A stretch of DNA of 64,000 nt, taken from positions 434,001 through 498,000 of the forward strand of contig JAMYHL010000010.1 of assembly GCA_025531455.1 (NCBI GenBank), written 5' to 3'. Position 1 is the stretch's first letter. The number at the start of each line of letters is the position of its first letter. Position numbers and translations under genes: made by a program. Shown one piece after another: positions 23,301 through 33,082 of this stretch. This stretch comes from Apiotrichum sp. Y4204 (taxonomy: Eukaryota; Basidiomycota; Tremellomycetes; Trichosporonales; Trichosporonaceae). Below the pieces are notes generated by a model. The model searched no databases and was not told the DNA's origin. It worked only from the letters and a program-made list of their open reading frames with translations.

Positions 23301-25241
23301 CACACACATGACCTGCGCTGCGTTGCATGCTGGTTGCTGGCGATTCCATCTCATCTACCCCCCCGTCGCATCTCCCCTGTCGCCCCCTATATGGCCCGGG
23401 ATACTCGCCGCTCGCTGCTTGCTGCCTGCTGCTTGCCACCGCTTTGCTCTCTGCGTGTCGCACACTGCAACGCCTCTGCGCACGGCGAAACACTTGCAGC
23501 ATGCAGCACTTGCAGAACACATGTGTCTCTCATTTTCGCTCGTTTGTCCAGGAGGTTATAACTAGGAGCGAGCACGTTGCTGCACATTCACATTGTCGCT
23601 ACGCTCGCTCGCCGTCTCCATCCCGCACGCACACACACCTGTGGCAATATTATCTCAACCTGTCTCTCTGGCCAGTCGGAGCCCCAGCCCCGCCGAATCC
23701 CATTGTATATCCACTCGCACCGCTGTTGTTGTCTTCTTTCTTCTCCGGCACACCGACGCCACAGGGCCGTCCGACTCAGGCGTTCACCAGAGCTAACCCA
23801 CTCAGGCCCATTTCTGCCGAGCTTGAACAGAAAGAGAAGAAAGCAGACAAGGGAAACACGCCGCCGCCCAAACCTAAGCCAAAACAGGCCGCCAGGGAGA
23901 GTAAAAGGGTGAGGACAAGAAGGAAAAGCAAAGACGAGACGAGACGAGAGACGAGACAAAGAGAAGAACACGGCAAAGTCCTGGACATCGCCTGCCAGTC
24001 GCCAGTGCCTCGAGCGCCTCCGTCACTCGTCCCCTCGCCGGGCCGCACATCGAGCACAAGAAGAGCAAGCAATCTCGCATCGCTCCCTCTCTCTCTCTCT
24101 CTGTGTTTCTCGCATCGCTCTCCCCTTTGGGACTTTTTTATTTTTTTATCTCCCTTCTATTCGCCGCCCCAGCCTCCGCACCGGTCCTCACCGCCTACCC
24201 CACACATTGAGCACTGTACAGACTGCGGCACACAGCAGTCTGCTCTGCATTCCCATCCTCATCCTCATCGCCATCGCACCACATCTCTCAACACTACCCA
24301 CCGCCATTGCACCCGTCTCTGTGACCCACCTCGGTCGTACCCCGCAGCTGGTATATCATTCGGATCGGACTGCCTCAAACTATATCGTCGATTTCGTGTA
24401 CAACTGAGATCTCTGGAAACAAGGTTTCGTCGACCTCTGCCAGCAACCGTTTCAGCATTCCTCACACCACGAGGCCACAAGCTACAAGGCGGCTACCGGC
24501 ATCCGGCACACTGCATCTCCAGTGTTCCAGGTATTGCGCGACCGTCTCTCGGCGACCTGCACTGTGCACACTCTCCGACCTGGTCTTGCCGCTCGCGCCC
24601 GGCTCAAGCTCGTCGTTGGGCTTGAGCTCGCTCGCAGCGGGTCATCTCCGATACAGACACAGAAGCGTACAAATCGTACAAGTTACACGGGTGCCTTTGT
24701 TCCCACCGGCACACGCAATCCGCCAGATCCAGCTCTGCGCTTTGCCACCGCTGGCACCACTGGAATTGGACTGGAATCACCTGCGCGCATCGCAGTGCTC
24801 GACGTTTGACCCCCTCAACGCATCTCGGCGCCGGCAACGCTCTGCATCCCGCTCCTCGTCCCGACTGATTATCGTGGAGCAAGAACCATTGAAGAAGACG
24901 TGTTGACAAGATTGACCACAACATCCACCCACTCTGCTGGAACGCACAGACCTCCTCCCTCTCTCTCTTTCTCTCAGTCTCCACATCGAGAGCTCGACGC
25001 GCCTGACGTTACAACCCAGACCCACACGCGCTCGGACCACCCCGTCTCGAACCCTCTCTCTGTGACCTCTGTGACTTTGGTCGTTCCCTAACTTTTGGGT
25101 CCTCCCTGACTCGTGTGCACGACTTGTCACGACCACAACAGTCACCGTCCCCCCCGTCCCCGAGCAAAAAATTGTTTTGCTTGTTCGCCCTCTTCTTCGC
25201 TTCTTCACTCTCCCTCGGCGCTCGACAACTCGTTTGCAGCG
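20356..25241. other. 4.9-kb gene-poor region and long pyrimidine-rich leader of the Rab-like gene
   Basis: No reading frame here shows a recognisable domain. From about 22.3 kb to 25.24 kb the plus strand is strongly C/T-rich (for example TCTCTCTCTCTC at 24090 and CCCCCCCCTCC at 22359). This keeps one frame open for 432 codons (23327-24625) by composition rather than coding. Short leaders elsewhere in the window have the same style, so this may be a long promoter and 5' UTR of the downstream gene. Good donor-like sites (GTGAGTAC at 23161) and acceptor-like sites are present, so leader introns are possible. A GGATCCAT direct repeat occurs near 21981-22000. Confidence 0.5.
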
Positions 25242-27885
25242 ATGATGGCCGTATCTGCACCTGTGCTGCCGCCTACATATCAACCTGATTCGTATCCCCA
25301 GGCCCATCCAGGCGTCAACGTCAACGTCAACGTCCCCAGGTCACTCGCGAACAACACGGCTGGCGGAGCACCACTGCCTCCGTTCAGCCCATCCCCAACA
25401 GCAGCAGTAGTCCCCTTCCCCTCACTCGCACCCCAACACATTCCACTCGCCGTCCCCTCTCCGCCCCGGTCGACTACCCCAAAGATGCAGACCGAATCCG
25501 CAGAGATGGTCATCAAGTCTTCCTTACCCCCCACGCCCGACCCATCACCGCCTACAACAAAGGTGCTCTTCCCAGTCCACATGGTGCCACTAGCACCAGA
25601 GGCGCCGGAAAGCAGCAGCAGCTCAAAGTCCTTTGCCGAAGAGTGTCCCTCTCCGCCATCAGGAAGCGACTCGTCACACAGCAGCAGCAGCCGGACAAGA
25701 GGCACCAGATTTGGGCCATCCCCAATTCTCATCAACACCAACCTTCCCTCTGCCACCCATTCCGAGGTTCTCAATACCGCGTCGCCGCGCGTCCCCATAC
25801 AACGCTCGGAAACCCAACCAGATCTAGGCCGCCCATCAACTGGTCGTGGCAGTAAGGGGGAAGCCGATAGAACACCAAGGGACCGTTTCGCCAAAGCACG
25901 GCGACAAACCATGGCGGGACCCACTTCTGTCCGCATGGTCGAGTCCCGCAGCGCCGACTCTCGAACGCGTTTGCGGTCCACTGGCGCAAAGCTCTCACGC
26001 TACGCGAGTATTGCAAACGACGTTCCCGGGGCCAGCAGCTCGCGTGCGCGGAGGATACAGGCCGAGTCGTCCACACCACCTCGCGTTATGGTTCCCAGCT
26101 CAGCAACAGCGGCCGACACTGACGACCTCGATTTTGGTGGACCGGGAGGGCTCGAGGCCAAGCTCGTGCTTCTCGGCTCCCAGGGCGTAGGCAAAACGTC
26201 CCTCATCCTGCGACTCACCACCGGATCCTTCTCGGTCATCTCCGCACCAGCATCCCTCGATGGCTCGTTTTACAAGCGCAAGCTCGTCCACAATGGTGTA
26301 CCCATCAAGCTCCAGATCTGGGACACGGCAGGGCAGGAGCGCTTTCGCTCCATGGCCCCAATCTACTACCGGGGAGCTCATGTCTGTCTCCTGGTATACG
26401 ACACTTCCGACGCCAAAAGCTTCCAGGACGTCCGCTCTTGGCTTGACGAACTCCACAGCAAGGCGTCAAAGGACATGATCATCTACGTGGTTGGCGCCAA
26501 GACTGACCTTGAGCAACAACGCGCCGTTTCGTAAGTTTGGCTTTTGGTTGTGCTCTATTCTTCTCTCTTCTGGCTCCTGAGGTGGCTTGTGCGCAAGGGT
26601 TTGTTGTGACTGACACGCGCGACAGGTATCCAGAGGCCTGCCGGACAATTCGCTCGTGGCTCAAGCCACCAGAGCCCGAAACCGACCCCTCGAATCGTGC
26701 GCCCATGGATCAAACCCTCACAGTCCGCGGCCCTGGAAATCGCAGCCTGTTCCGGAGCAGCTCGGGTCGCAAGGAGGTGACGCCGTCTTCCGCGGCTCCG
26801 CCTGGTGGACGCGCGCGGCCGCATTCGATGCACGGCCTTGCTTCGCTCATGGCGGCCGCCTCTGACTGGGCAGATTTCGACTCGCCTAGCGCGTCGAGTT
26901 CAAGCCAAGCAGTGCCGACCGTTAATTATCCGTCACCAACTAAATCCCCTTCCCCGCCTCCGAGCGTTCACTTTCCGTCCAGCCTCAATGCGTTGAGCAC
27001 TTCGAGCCACTCGGCTACGCCTTCAATCTCGGGCTCTCTGACAAAGGACGGAGGTGCCGAGCGCGTTCCCGAGCGGCCGAGGCGTGCGCACCGCGTGTCG
27101 TTCCACGCTCCCGCCCCGCCCGCCGAGCCGACAGCCACTACCACCGTCGAGACGGCCACAGCCTCCACCGCGATGCCCAGTATCACCCGCCACAACTCGC
27201 GCTTCAGCATATCCGGTGTACTGGGTCTCACGCGCACGACCTCAATCTCCGCATCGGACGCCTTGTCGAATCTCGCCGAAGCCCACCCCGTCTCACCCCG
27301 CTCTCCGCCGACGGTGCTGAGCGGCTTCTCCCCCGCGCGTAGCCGAACGGAAAGCTCGCCTCTTCTGGGCTACGACCTTCTTCCCAAGAAACGCAGCGAG
27401 GAGTGGTCAAGCCGGCCATGGGGCCGAGGCGAGGGTCCGAGTGCCGCCGACGCGCTTGAGGAGTTTGGTGCCGTTGTTCGCCACGAGGCATCGCGCTCCA
27501 ATTCGAATCAGCACGTCGGCCGCGCCCGCGGCGGCTCTCTCGGTCGCGACCACCGCCTCTACTCCCATGATTCCGACAGGTGTGCCGTTGACGACGACGA
27601 CGAAGACGACGACCCCGTCAACGCCTGGGGCACCGAAATCGAAGGCGTGCGGCTCGGTGAAGTCTCTTCACTCACTGGCGAGGGTAAGCTGGACTTTTCG
27701 CGTCATTAAAGCTGACATCAGGTGTCGAGGCCATGTGCCGCTCCATCTCGGCGTGTCTCGTCGAGCGCAAGGACAAGATTGAGCGCGAGCGTGCGCTCCG
27801 CCACAAGAACAGCGTCATGCTCACCGACCCATTGAAAGACAAGCCGTCGGGCAAAACCAAGGGTCGCTACGCGTGCTGCGCCTAG
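25242..27885 (+). CDS. Atypical Rab-like GTPase with long N-terminus and a ~355-residue insertion between G4 and G5
   Basis: Exons 25242..26530, 26626..27683 and 27722..27885 join to about 836 residues, four times a normal Rab. Residues 1-300 are Ser/Pro-rich and probably disordered. The GTPase core begins near 305: P-loop GSQGVGKT (312-319), switch II WDTAGQERFRSMAPIYYRG (from 360), then LLVYDTSDAKSFQDVRSWLDEL. G4 reads AKTD (419-422) instead of the canonical NKxD/TKxD. After RAVSYPEACRTIRSWL the fold is interrupted by a long Ser/Pro/Thr-rich segment, and G5 (VSSLTGEGVEAM) appears only near 777. The C-terminus is lysine/arginine-rich and ends YACCA, compatible with Rab-type geranylgeranylation (CCx). 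Switch I has LDGSF where TIGxxF is usual. It most resembles the Rab5/Rab22 group, but I would not assign an orthologue. The first in-frame ATG pair (25242, 25245) was taken as start. Confidence 0.85.
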
Positions 27886-28586
27886 ACCCACGGCCCCGCA
27901 GACCCATCTACCACCCCGCATCCGACCGCGCCCTCTGCATTGTGCACTCTTCGCACTTGATCGCCGGCGGTCAATTTACGACCAGCGCACGACGTACGAC
28001 AGATAATGACTCACGGCAATCACGCCACGGCCACGATGCCCAACTATGGCCTCACCGCCACTATGCCCAAGATCCCGGATACCCTCTTGACGATTGTGTC
28101 GTATCGTATCCTATCCCACCTCCATCCTTGTTCACTCCCACACGCATGAACACAGCACGCACGATTCGCATGGCCGCAGCGCCACCACCATCGCATCGAA
28201 TACTCGCTCAAGTTTACAATTTTCAGGTTTCACAGCAAACAGTCCACAGTTCACAGATTCAACAGTTCACAGATCCCCCTTCATTGCCAACGCTTCCCGT
28301 TTGTGTGTCCATTGTTTCCTATCACACCGTTAGTCATCTGTAGTTTTGGACCGCCAGGAGCGGCATGCATCTTGATCCGCTAGGTTGTGCTGAATCTGAG
28401 ACATGGGCAATGGGTGCTATGTATCTATGTTTTGCGATTATGAGCTAAAAACAGAATCCGTTTCAGCTCATGTCCGACATTGTGCCGCAACATTACAAGG
28501 CACATCCAACCACCGTCGAGCATGTGTCCCATGTCTCCCGCGCCATCCCGCCACCTCCCGTCGCCACCATCACCCGGGCCGAAAGG
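27886..28586. other. Intergenic region between the Rab-like gene and the tRNA genes
   Basis: About 0.7 kb follows the Rab stop codon and should include its 3' UTR. A run of imperfect TTCACAGxxxxCA copies (CACAGCAAACAGTCCACAGTTCAC) occurs around 28228-28265. No gene was seen. Confidence 0.5.
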
Positions 28587-28591
28587 AAAAA
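28587..28591 (-). terminator. Pol III T5 terminator of tRNA-Cys
   Basis: On the minus strand, five Ts lie 6 nt past the tRNA-Cys discriminator base, the usual RNA polymerase III stop signal. Confidence 0.8.
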
Positions 28592-28597
28592 GGATCG

Positions 28598-28682
28598 AGT
28601 GATGACCCAGGTTCGAACTGGGGACCAACAGATAACGATTGCGAGATTGCAATCTGCTACTCTACCACTGAGCTACCACCAC
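28598..28682 (-). tRNA. tRNA-Cys(GCA) with a 13-nt intron
   Basis: On the minus strand a full cloverleaf folds. The acceptor stem GTGGTGG pairs with TCATCAC (two G-U pairs). The D arm is GCTC-AGTGGTA-GAGT and the anticodon stem GCAGA/TCTGT. The loop TTGCAA(intron)A gives anticodon GCA, and the T arm is CCCAG-TTCGAAC-CTGGG. The discriminator is T (U73), an identity element for cysteine tRNAs. The intron (13 nt) lies one base 3' of the anticodon, the canonical eukaryotic site, so tRNA splicing endonuclease would remove it. Confidence 0.9.
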
Positions 28683-29006
28683 CACGACGACCTGCAAAAA
28701 TCCTCCACAATGTGTTGAGAATTGCGGTCGGAAGGTGTTCTGCACGGAAGGGTACAACTGTGAAAGTGGTGAGAGAAATTTACCCAGAATCAGTGTTTTC
28801 CGTCCTGTTTATGGATCGATTGTCGATCGCGATTGATTGATCGCCGTGTATGGAGGGCGCATGAACGCCCTTTGAGATAATGTGTGATCTGTTGTGTCCT
28901 TGTTCGGGCTTTCACCGGTGACTCAGAGGAACAATGAACAGGATGTCTTAGACGTATAGACGACTCAGATAACAGGACGGGATCAAGTAATACCGAGGAA
29001 TGCACA

Positions 29007-29027
29007 TCTCATGTCTCATGTCTCATG
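29007..29027. repeat. TCTCATG tandem repeat, three perfect copies
   Basis: Three contiguous copies of a 7-bp unit in the spacer between the two tRNA genes, with a partial fourth copy (TCTCA) continuing. Confidence 0.9.
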
Positions 29028-29270
29028 TCTCACAGCTACACGCCTTGCGGGGTGACAACATCTCCCGGCCACGCGCTTCGGTCGCATCAGCGCAGCCTCG
29101 ACGGAATCGCTACACTACGAGCTCACGGCGCTGCGAGCTCTGTCGGCACTCGTGCCGCTACTTTACACCTCGCGCACAGCTCCCACACACCTTCACTCGA
29201 CCCGATACGCCGACACGTAGATCCAGTCTCTGACTGCCTCGTAATTATACCGCGCACCCGCTCCGCCGTC

Positions 29271-29324
29271 GCCCCCATCGGTCCCATCGCCCCCATCGCC
29301 CCCATCGCCCCCATCGATCCCATC
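29271..29324. repeat. 9-bp tandem array, GCCCCCATC-like x6
   Basis: Six contiguous 9-mers, four identical (GCCCCCATC) and two variants (GGTCCCATC, GATCCCATC), lie 26 bp beyond the tRNA-Leu terminator tract. The unit length keeps one frame open (PIAPIAPI-like), which explains a spurious open frame on both strands. Confidence 0.93.
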
Positions 29325-29349
29325 GACCTTCCGGGCTCTGACACCACCT

Positions 29350-29354
29350 AAAAA
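29350..29354 (-). terminator. Possible Pol III T5 terminator of tRNA-Leu
   Basis: On the minus strand, five Ts lie about 30 nt past the tRNA-Leu discriminator. No earlier T4 run is seen, so this is the first plausible Pol III stop. Confidence 0.6.
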
Positions 29355-29384
29355 TGTGGCTTTGGAGGAACTGAATCCCCGTTT

Positions 29385-29473
29385 TGACGAGAGTGGGATT
29401 CGAACCCACGTCCGAAGACTGCGGAGGTTGCTACACCTTAACACAGCGCCTTAGACCGCTCGGCCATCTCGCC
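29385..29473 (-). tRNA. tRNA-Leu(AAG) with an 11-nt intron
   Basis: On the minus strand, GGCGAGA pairs with TCTCGTC as the acceptor stem. The D arm is GCC-GAGCGGTCTAA-GGC. The anticodon stem CTGTG/CGCAG encloses TTAAGG(intron)C, giving anticodon AAG. The T arm is GTGGG-TTCGAAT-CCCAC. The variable arm (TCTTCGGA) is a short hairpin, consistent with a class II leucine tRNA. The discriminator is A, as required for leucine. The intron of about 11 nt begins after position 37. It lies about 0.7 kb from tRNA-Cys on the same strand. Confidence 0.88.
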
Positions 29474-29745
29474 GGTCACGACAGCGATCCGGCGGCGATC
29501 TCCGGTGCCGCGATCGGCGGGAGAGCGAAGATCGTGGGGACCGGAGGGACCGGAGGGGTCTGCTGGTGTGTGTTGGATCGACAGGGGCTGAGCGGTGTTT
29601 GAAAAAGAACGGCTAGTCAGAGCTCCACGGACTGGGAAGAGAATATGTGAGTATGGAACCACGACTCAAGACATTCGTTCAATAGCTACCGATACAACCC
29701 TCCCATTTATTCAAGTTGGAACTCCGACTACAACAACCACCACGC

Positions 29746-31704
29746 TCAGATCTTGCCGCGCCCGAGGAACTTGTTGGGCACATCGACGTAGCGGGCGCGG
29801 AGGAACTCTGCGACGCTCTTGGCGAGGCAGTCCATCCTGACTGTCGACGAGACGCCCTTGCCGAGGTAGTCGTGAATGACAAAGTGGACGGCGAGGAGGC
29901 CGGGGAGCTCGACGCGCTCGAGGCGGTTGTCCTCGTACTCGTGGGCCAGGAGGCTGATGAGGAACTGCTTTGAGAGGAGCGTGCGCAGCCACTCGTACTC
30001 GTCCCGGTTGCGTACGAAGAAACCCACATTGGCGTCTGGGGGTTAGCCTTTCTGCTCCATGTGGATAAACTTGAATGACTCACTGCCACCCTTGTCGCCT
30101 GAGCGCGCGTGGACGACCCAGCCGAGAGGACCGCGCGTAGTCGGCCCATATGCGGACGGGTTGAAGGCATTTTCGTTGTCGTAGTCCGACTGCGGGTGGA
30201 CGGGTGCGGTTTGAGTGACGGCGGGAACGAGAATCTTCTGGGTAGACCCGACAAAGCTGACGGTCAGAGGGAGGTGCTTCTGCTTTACCCGGCCAGGCCA
30301 GTACTCCATGTACGGGCGCGGGATGCAGATACGGCTGTCCATGAGCCACTGGAAGCCGGGGAAATGACCGAGACCCTCGGGGTTTATAAATGCCATGAGG
30401 TTGCGCGTGGGGCCGAACGCCTCGATGTCCTTTGCCTGTGCGAAGATCCGCAGCATGGCGGTTCCCTCCGCCTCCGAGTCGGGGTTCTCCTTTGCGACGC
30501 CGTACTGCGTCATGTCGAGGAGGTCAAACTTGGGCCCCGGGAGCTTCTTGATGTGGTTGTTGATCTGCAGGCGGAGCGTGTCAAACTTGTCCTTGATGTC
30601 GAGGCCAGTGGCGAACACCATCGTCTCTGCCTGCCAGCCGGCAACGGCACAGATTGCAGCTTTGGTGGTTTCGGGCGGCGGCAGACCACGGACACCAGAC
30701 ACAATGACGCGGTTGCCGCCGAGGTCGGTGACCTTGATATCGTCGATAAGCGCCTGCACATCCGGGTTGAGATATACGTTTCCCTGGATCTCGTACAGAA
30801 TCTGCGAGCGAACAGTCACGCTGTTGACGACGCCGTTGAGGTTGGGCTGTTTGGTGATGATAAACGTGCCGTCGCGGTTGATTTCGGCGATTCCCATTGA
30901 AAAGTCATAAAACTTGTCCTTTATGGCGCGGAAACCACTCGAGTTGCCGCCGGTAACATACGCACCGCACTCGACACAGTGGCCCGCGAGGAGGGCGCCC
31001 GCCAGGGCATCATAGTTGCTCCAGCCCCATTTGTGGTACCAGTTCGCAGCGGCGATGACTGGAGAAGCGTCCGTACAGCGCCCCGAGATGACCATGTCCG
31101 CGCCGGCGCGGAGCGCCTCGTAGATTCCCCGCGCGCCGACATAGGCATTCGCACTGGCCGGCTCGAGGTGCCACGAGCTGAGGAGACGGGTACTGTCCTC
31201 GAGGTGGTGGAACGTCTCGCCCTTTGCGCGCAGCTCGTCCATTCGCGGCATGAGGTTGTCGCCCTCGACATAGGCGACCTTGAGACCACGGATGCCCTCC
31301 TCGTTGAGAATCTCGACAACGCGCTCCGCACACCCCTTGGGATTCAGCGCGCCCGCATTCGTAATGATCTTGGGGCGCTTCGCGCCAATTGCACCGGCCG
31401 CCAGGCGCAGGTGGTGCAGAAACGACTGCTCATACCCCAGCTCGGGGTGCTCGCGGAGCTCGAGCGCGCGGGTCACGAGATTCTGGCCCGTCAGCAGAGA
31501 TCCCACTCTGGTGGATTTCAATTCGACATACCATCTCCGCGAGGTAGTCGCCGAAGAGCACGTCGCAGCCACTGCCCTCGGCCTGTTCCTTGAGCGCAGA
31601 CCTGGTATCAGTGACTGTCTCCCCTAGGGCACCCACCATTTGTCGCCGGTGTAGCCGCTGAACGCAGCGATGCGGAACACATCTTGAGACGACCCCGACG
31701 GCAT
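29746..31704 (-). CDS. AtuA-like (DUF1446) protein
   Basis: Four exons, complement of 29746..30035, 30084..31482, 31532..31601 and 31637..31704, encode about 608 residues. Family blocks are plain: IAAFSGYTGDKW at the N-terminus, DVLFGDYLAEMN, IITNAGALNPKGCAERVVEI, VISGRCTDASPVIAAANWYHKWGW, ALAGALLAGHCVECGAYVTGGNSSGF and the C-terminal HARSGDKGGNANVGFFVR. These match the acyclic terpene utilisation AtuA/DUF1446 family. In Pseudomonas, AtuA is needed for citronellol/geraniol catabolism, but the biochemical activity of the family is not known to me, and the fungal substrate cannot be read from the sequence. The last exon carries the small AtuA C-terminal domain (VELPGLLAVHFVIHDYLGKG). Both small 5' exons are needed to reconstruct the conserved N-terminus. 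No terpene-pathway or acyl-CoA partners are adjacent. Confidence 0.9.
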
Positions 31705-32328
31705 GGTTTAGGGATTTACAGAGATGGTGGGAACCCCATGTCGAGTGGATGCGGGGATGGGTATATGAAGTGTGCAAGCACAAGTGGGAAACATGGATGG
31801 GGTGGAATGGACGGAGTACGGAGACGCGAATACCGATGCCGACATGCCGATGTCGGTGTTCCATGTGACCCGCCGGTACTAAGTACTAACAACAAGCAGT
31901 GAATGGTGCTACGGCCGAGCGGCTGGTGTCGGAGATGCGCGACCCGTCCTTGCTGTACGACCCTCAAGTCACGGACATTGCGCTGCTCTTCGCCGTCGAG
32001 CATCAAGAGACAGTAGTGGCACTGCTGCCATATTGGCCACGGGCGCCGAAACAGCCCCAAGGGATGGCTCGCCTTCGGACCACACAACTGAGGTTGCCGG
32101 ACATTCCCGTTCTAGTATACACGCAATCTGGCGTGGGACAAGCCTGAGCTGACGAGCTACTGACCGCGCCTCGATGGCACGGTGGACTAACTGTCACATA
32201 CATAACTTCTATCTGATGAGTGGTCTTCGGATACCGACGACGATCGGGGTATTTGTACAATAGCGGTTGTCAACCGTCTACTCGTCGATACAGCAACAAT
32301 CAACGTTTTGGTGAAATCATATTGGCCG
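31705..32328. other. Spacer between the AtuA-like and copper-transporter genes
   Basis: This 0.6 kb holds the AtuA-like promoter and the 3' UTR of the downstream-oriented Ctr gene (both minus strand). An 82-codon plus-strand frame (31899-32147) has no recognisable motif and is not called. Confidence 0.5.
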
Positions 32329-33082
32329 CTAACACCTATGAGGGCCAGCGGTGGGCTGGTGCTCGATCTGTTCGCTGACGTAGGTCTTGCGCGTGATGGG
32401 GCTGTCGAGCTCATGCGGCTCGGGGCATGGGCTGTACCCAGACTCGCTGCACGTCAGTCACTAGTCCACTCGCCAGTATCCACGCAACGCACTGTCCGAC
32501 CGTCATCCAGTCACAGAAAAACTTGCCAATGCCAGTGCCGATGAGGATGGAGATGAAGAGGTAGCCGTTGAACGCCATGAGGACCAGCATGAGGATGTAT
32601 CCGACGCCGACGGAGAGGACGTGCAGGATGGTCCGCACGAGCTGCTGGAACGGCGTTGCGCGCCGCGGGCCGTGGTTGTACGATCGGATGAACCACGGCC
32701 CGACCGTGTCCCGCTCGTCGCTTGGTAGTCCGCCGACGAGCCCCAGCTGCCGCATCACCAGGTGATCGTACTCTTTGCACAGTCGCCGCAATGCCTCAAA
32801 GCTGACTGCTAGCAGCCCGACTCCGACACAGGAAGCGGCAAACATGCCACGGTTGCTGACATGCCATGACTCTGAAAGGAAGCCTGAAGTGTCAGCGCGA
32901 GGATGGCAGTGGCGAGGGATTGTTCAAGGTACAGTACACGCACGCACAGGTGTCAACAGTGTCCCAATTCCATAGCATCTAGATGCGTCAAAGCTATTCT
33001 TCAAGAGAGGAAGGATAACACTCACCGACATTTGGCACGCCATGCCGGCCGTCGAGTTGCCGCCGCCGTGAGAGTGAGACAT
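32329..33082 (-). CDS. Ctr-family high-affinity copper transporter
   Basis: Four exons, complement of 32329..32446, 32493..32883, 32948..32978 and 33026..33082, encode about 198 residues. The extracellular N-terminus has His/Met motifs (MSHSHGGG, MACQMSM). It is followed by the fungal Ctr signature LWNWDTVDTCFLSESWHVSNRGMF, recovered only by splicing in a 31-nt exon. TM1 is FAASCVGVGLLAVSF. TM2 carries the essential MxxxM (YILMLVLMAFNGY), and TM3 the GxxxG packing motif (LIGTGIG). The cytosolic tail has cysteines (GYSPCPEPHE and a final HRC) fit for Cu(I) handoff. Ctr proteins form trimeric Cu(I) channels in the plasma membrane. The gene is divergent from a ferric/cupric reductase, which would supply Cu(I). 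The last intron, with a GTGCGT donor, was chosen because it gives the Cys-containing tail. Confidence 0.92.

Larger units (their letters stand above)
28683..29349. other. Spacer between tRNA-Cys and tRNA-Leu with short tandem repeats
   Basis: This 0.67 kb holds no coding sequence that I can support. It contains a TCTCATG x3 array (29007-29027) and a degenerate 9-bp array (29271-29324). Confidence 0.5.

Noticed and set aside
23327..24625. 432-codon open frame on the plus strand
   Set aside because: It is kept open by C/T-rich composition, has no recognisable domain, and its product is low-complexity His/Pro/Ser/Arg. It resembles the leader sequence of the downstream gene rather than a protein.
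29271..29324. Resemblance of the 9-bp array to a CRISPR or coding repeat
   Set aside because: The units are contiguous without spacers, and the surrounding frames lack any start, domain or splice support. It is a simple tandem repeat.
31899..32147. 82-codon plus-strand frame between the AtuA-like and Ctr genes
   Set aside because: It lies in expected promoter/3' UTR sequence, shows no motif, and I could not extend it by splicing.
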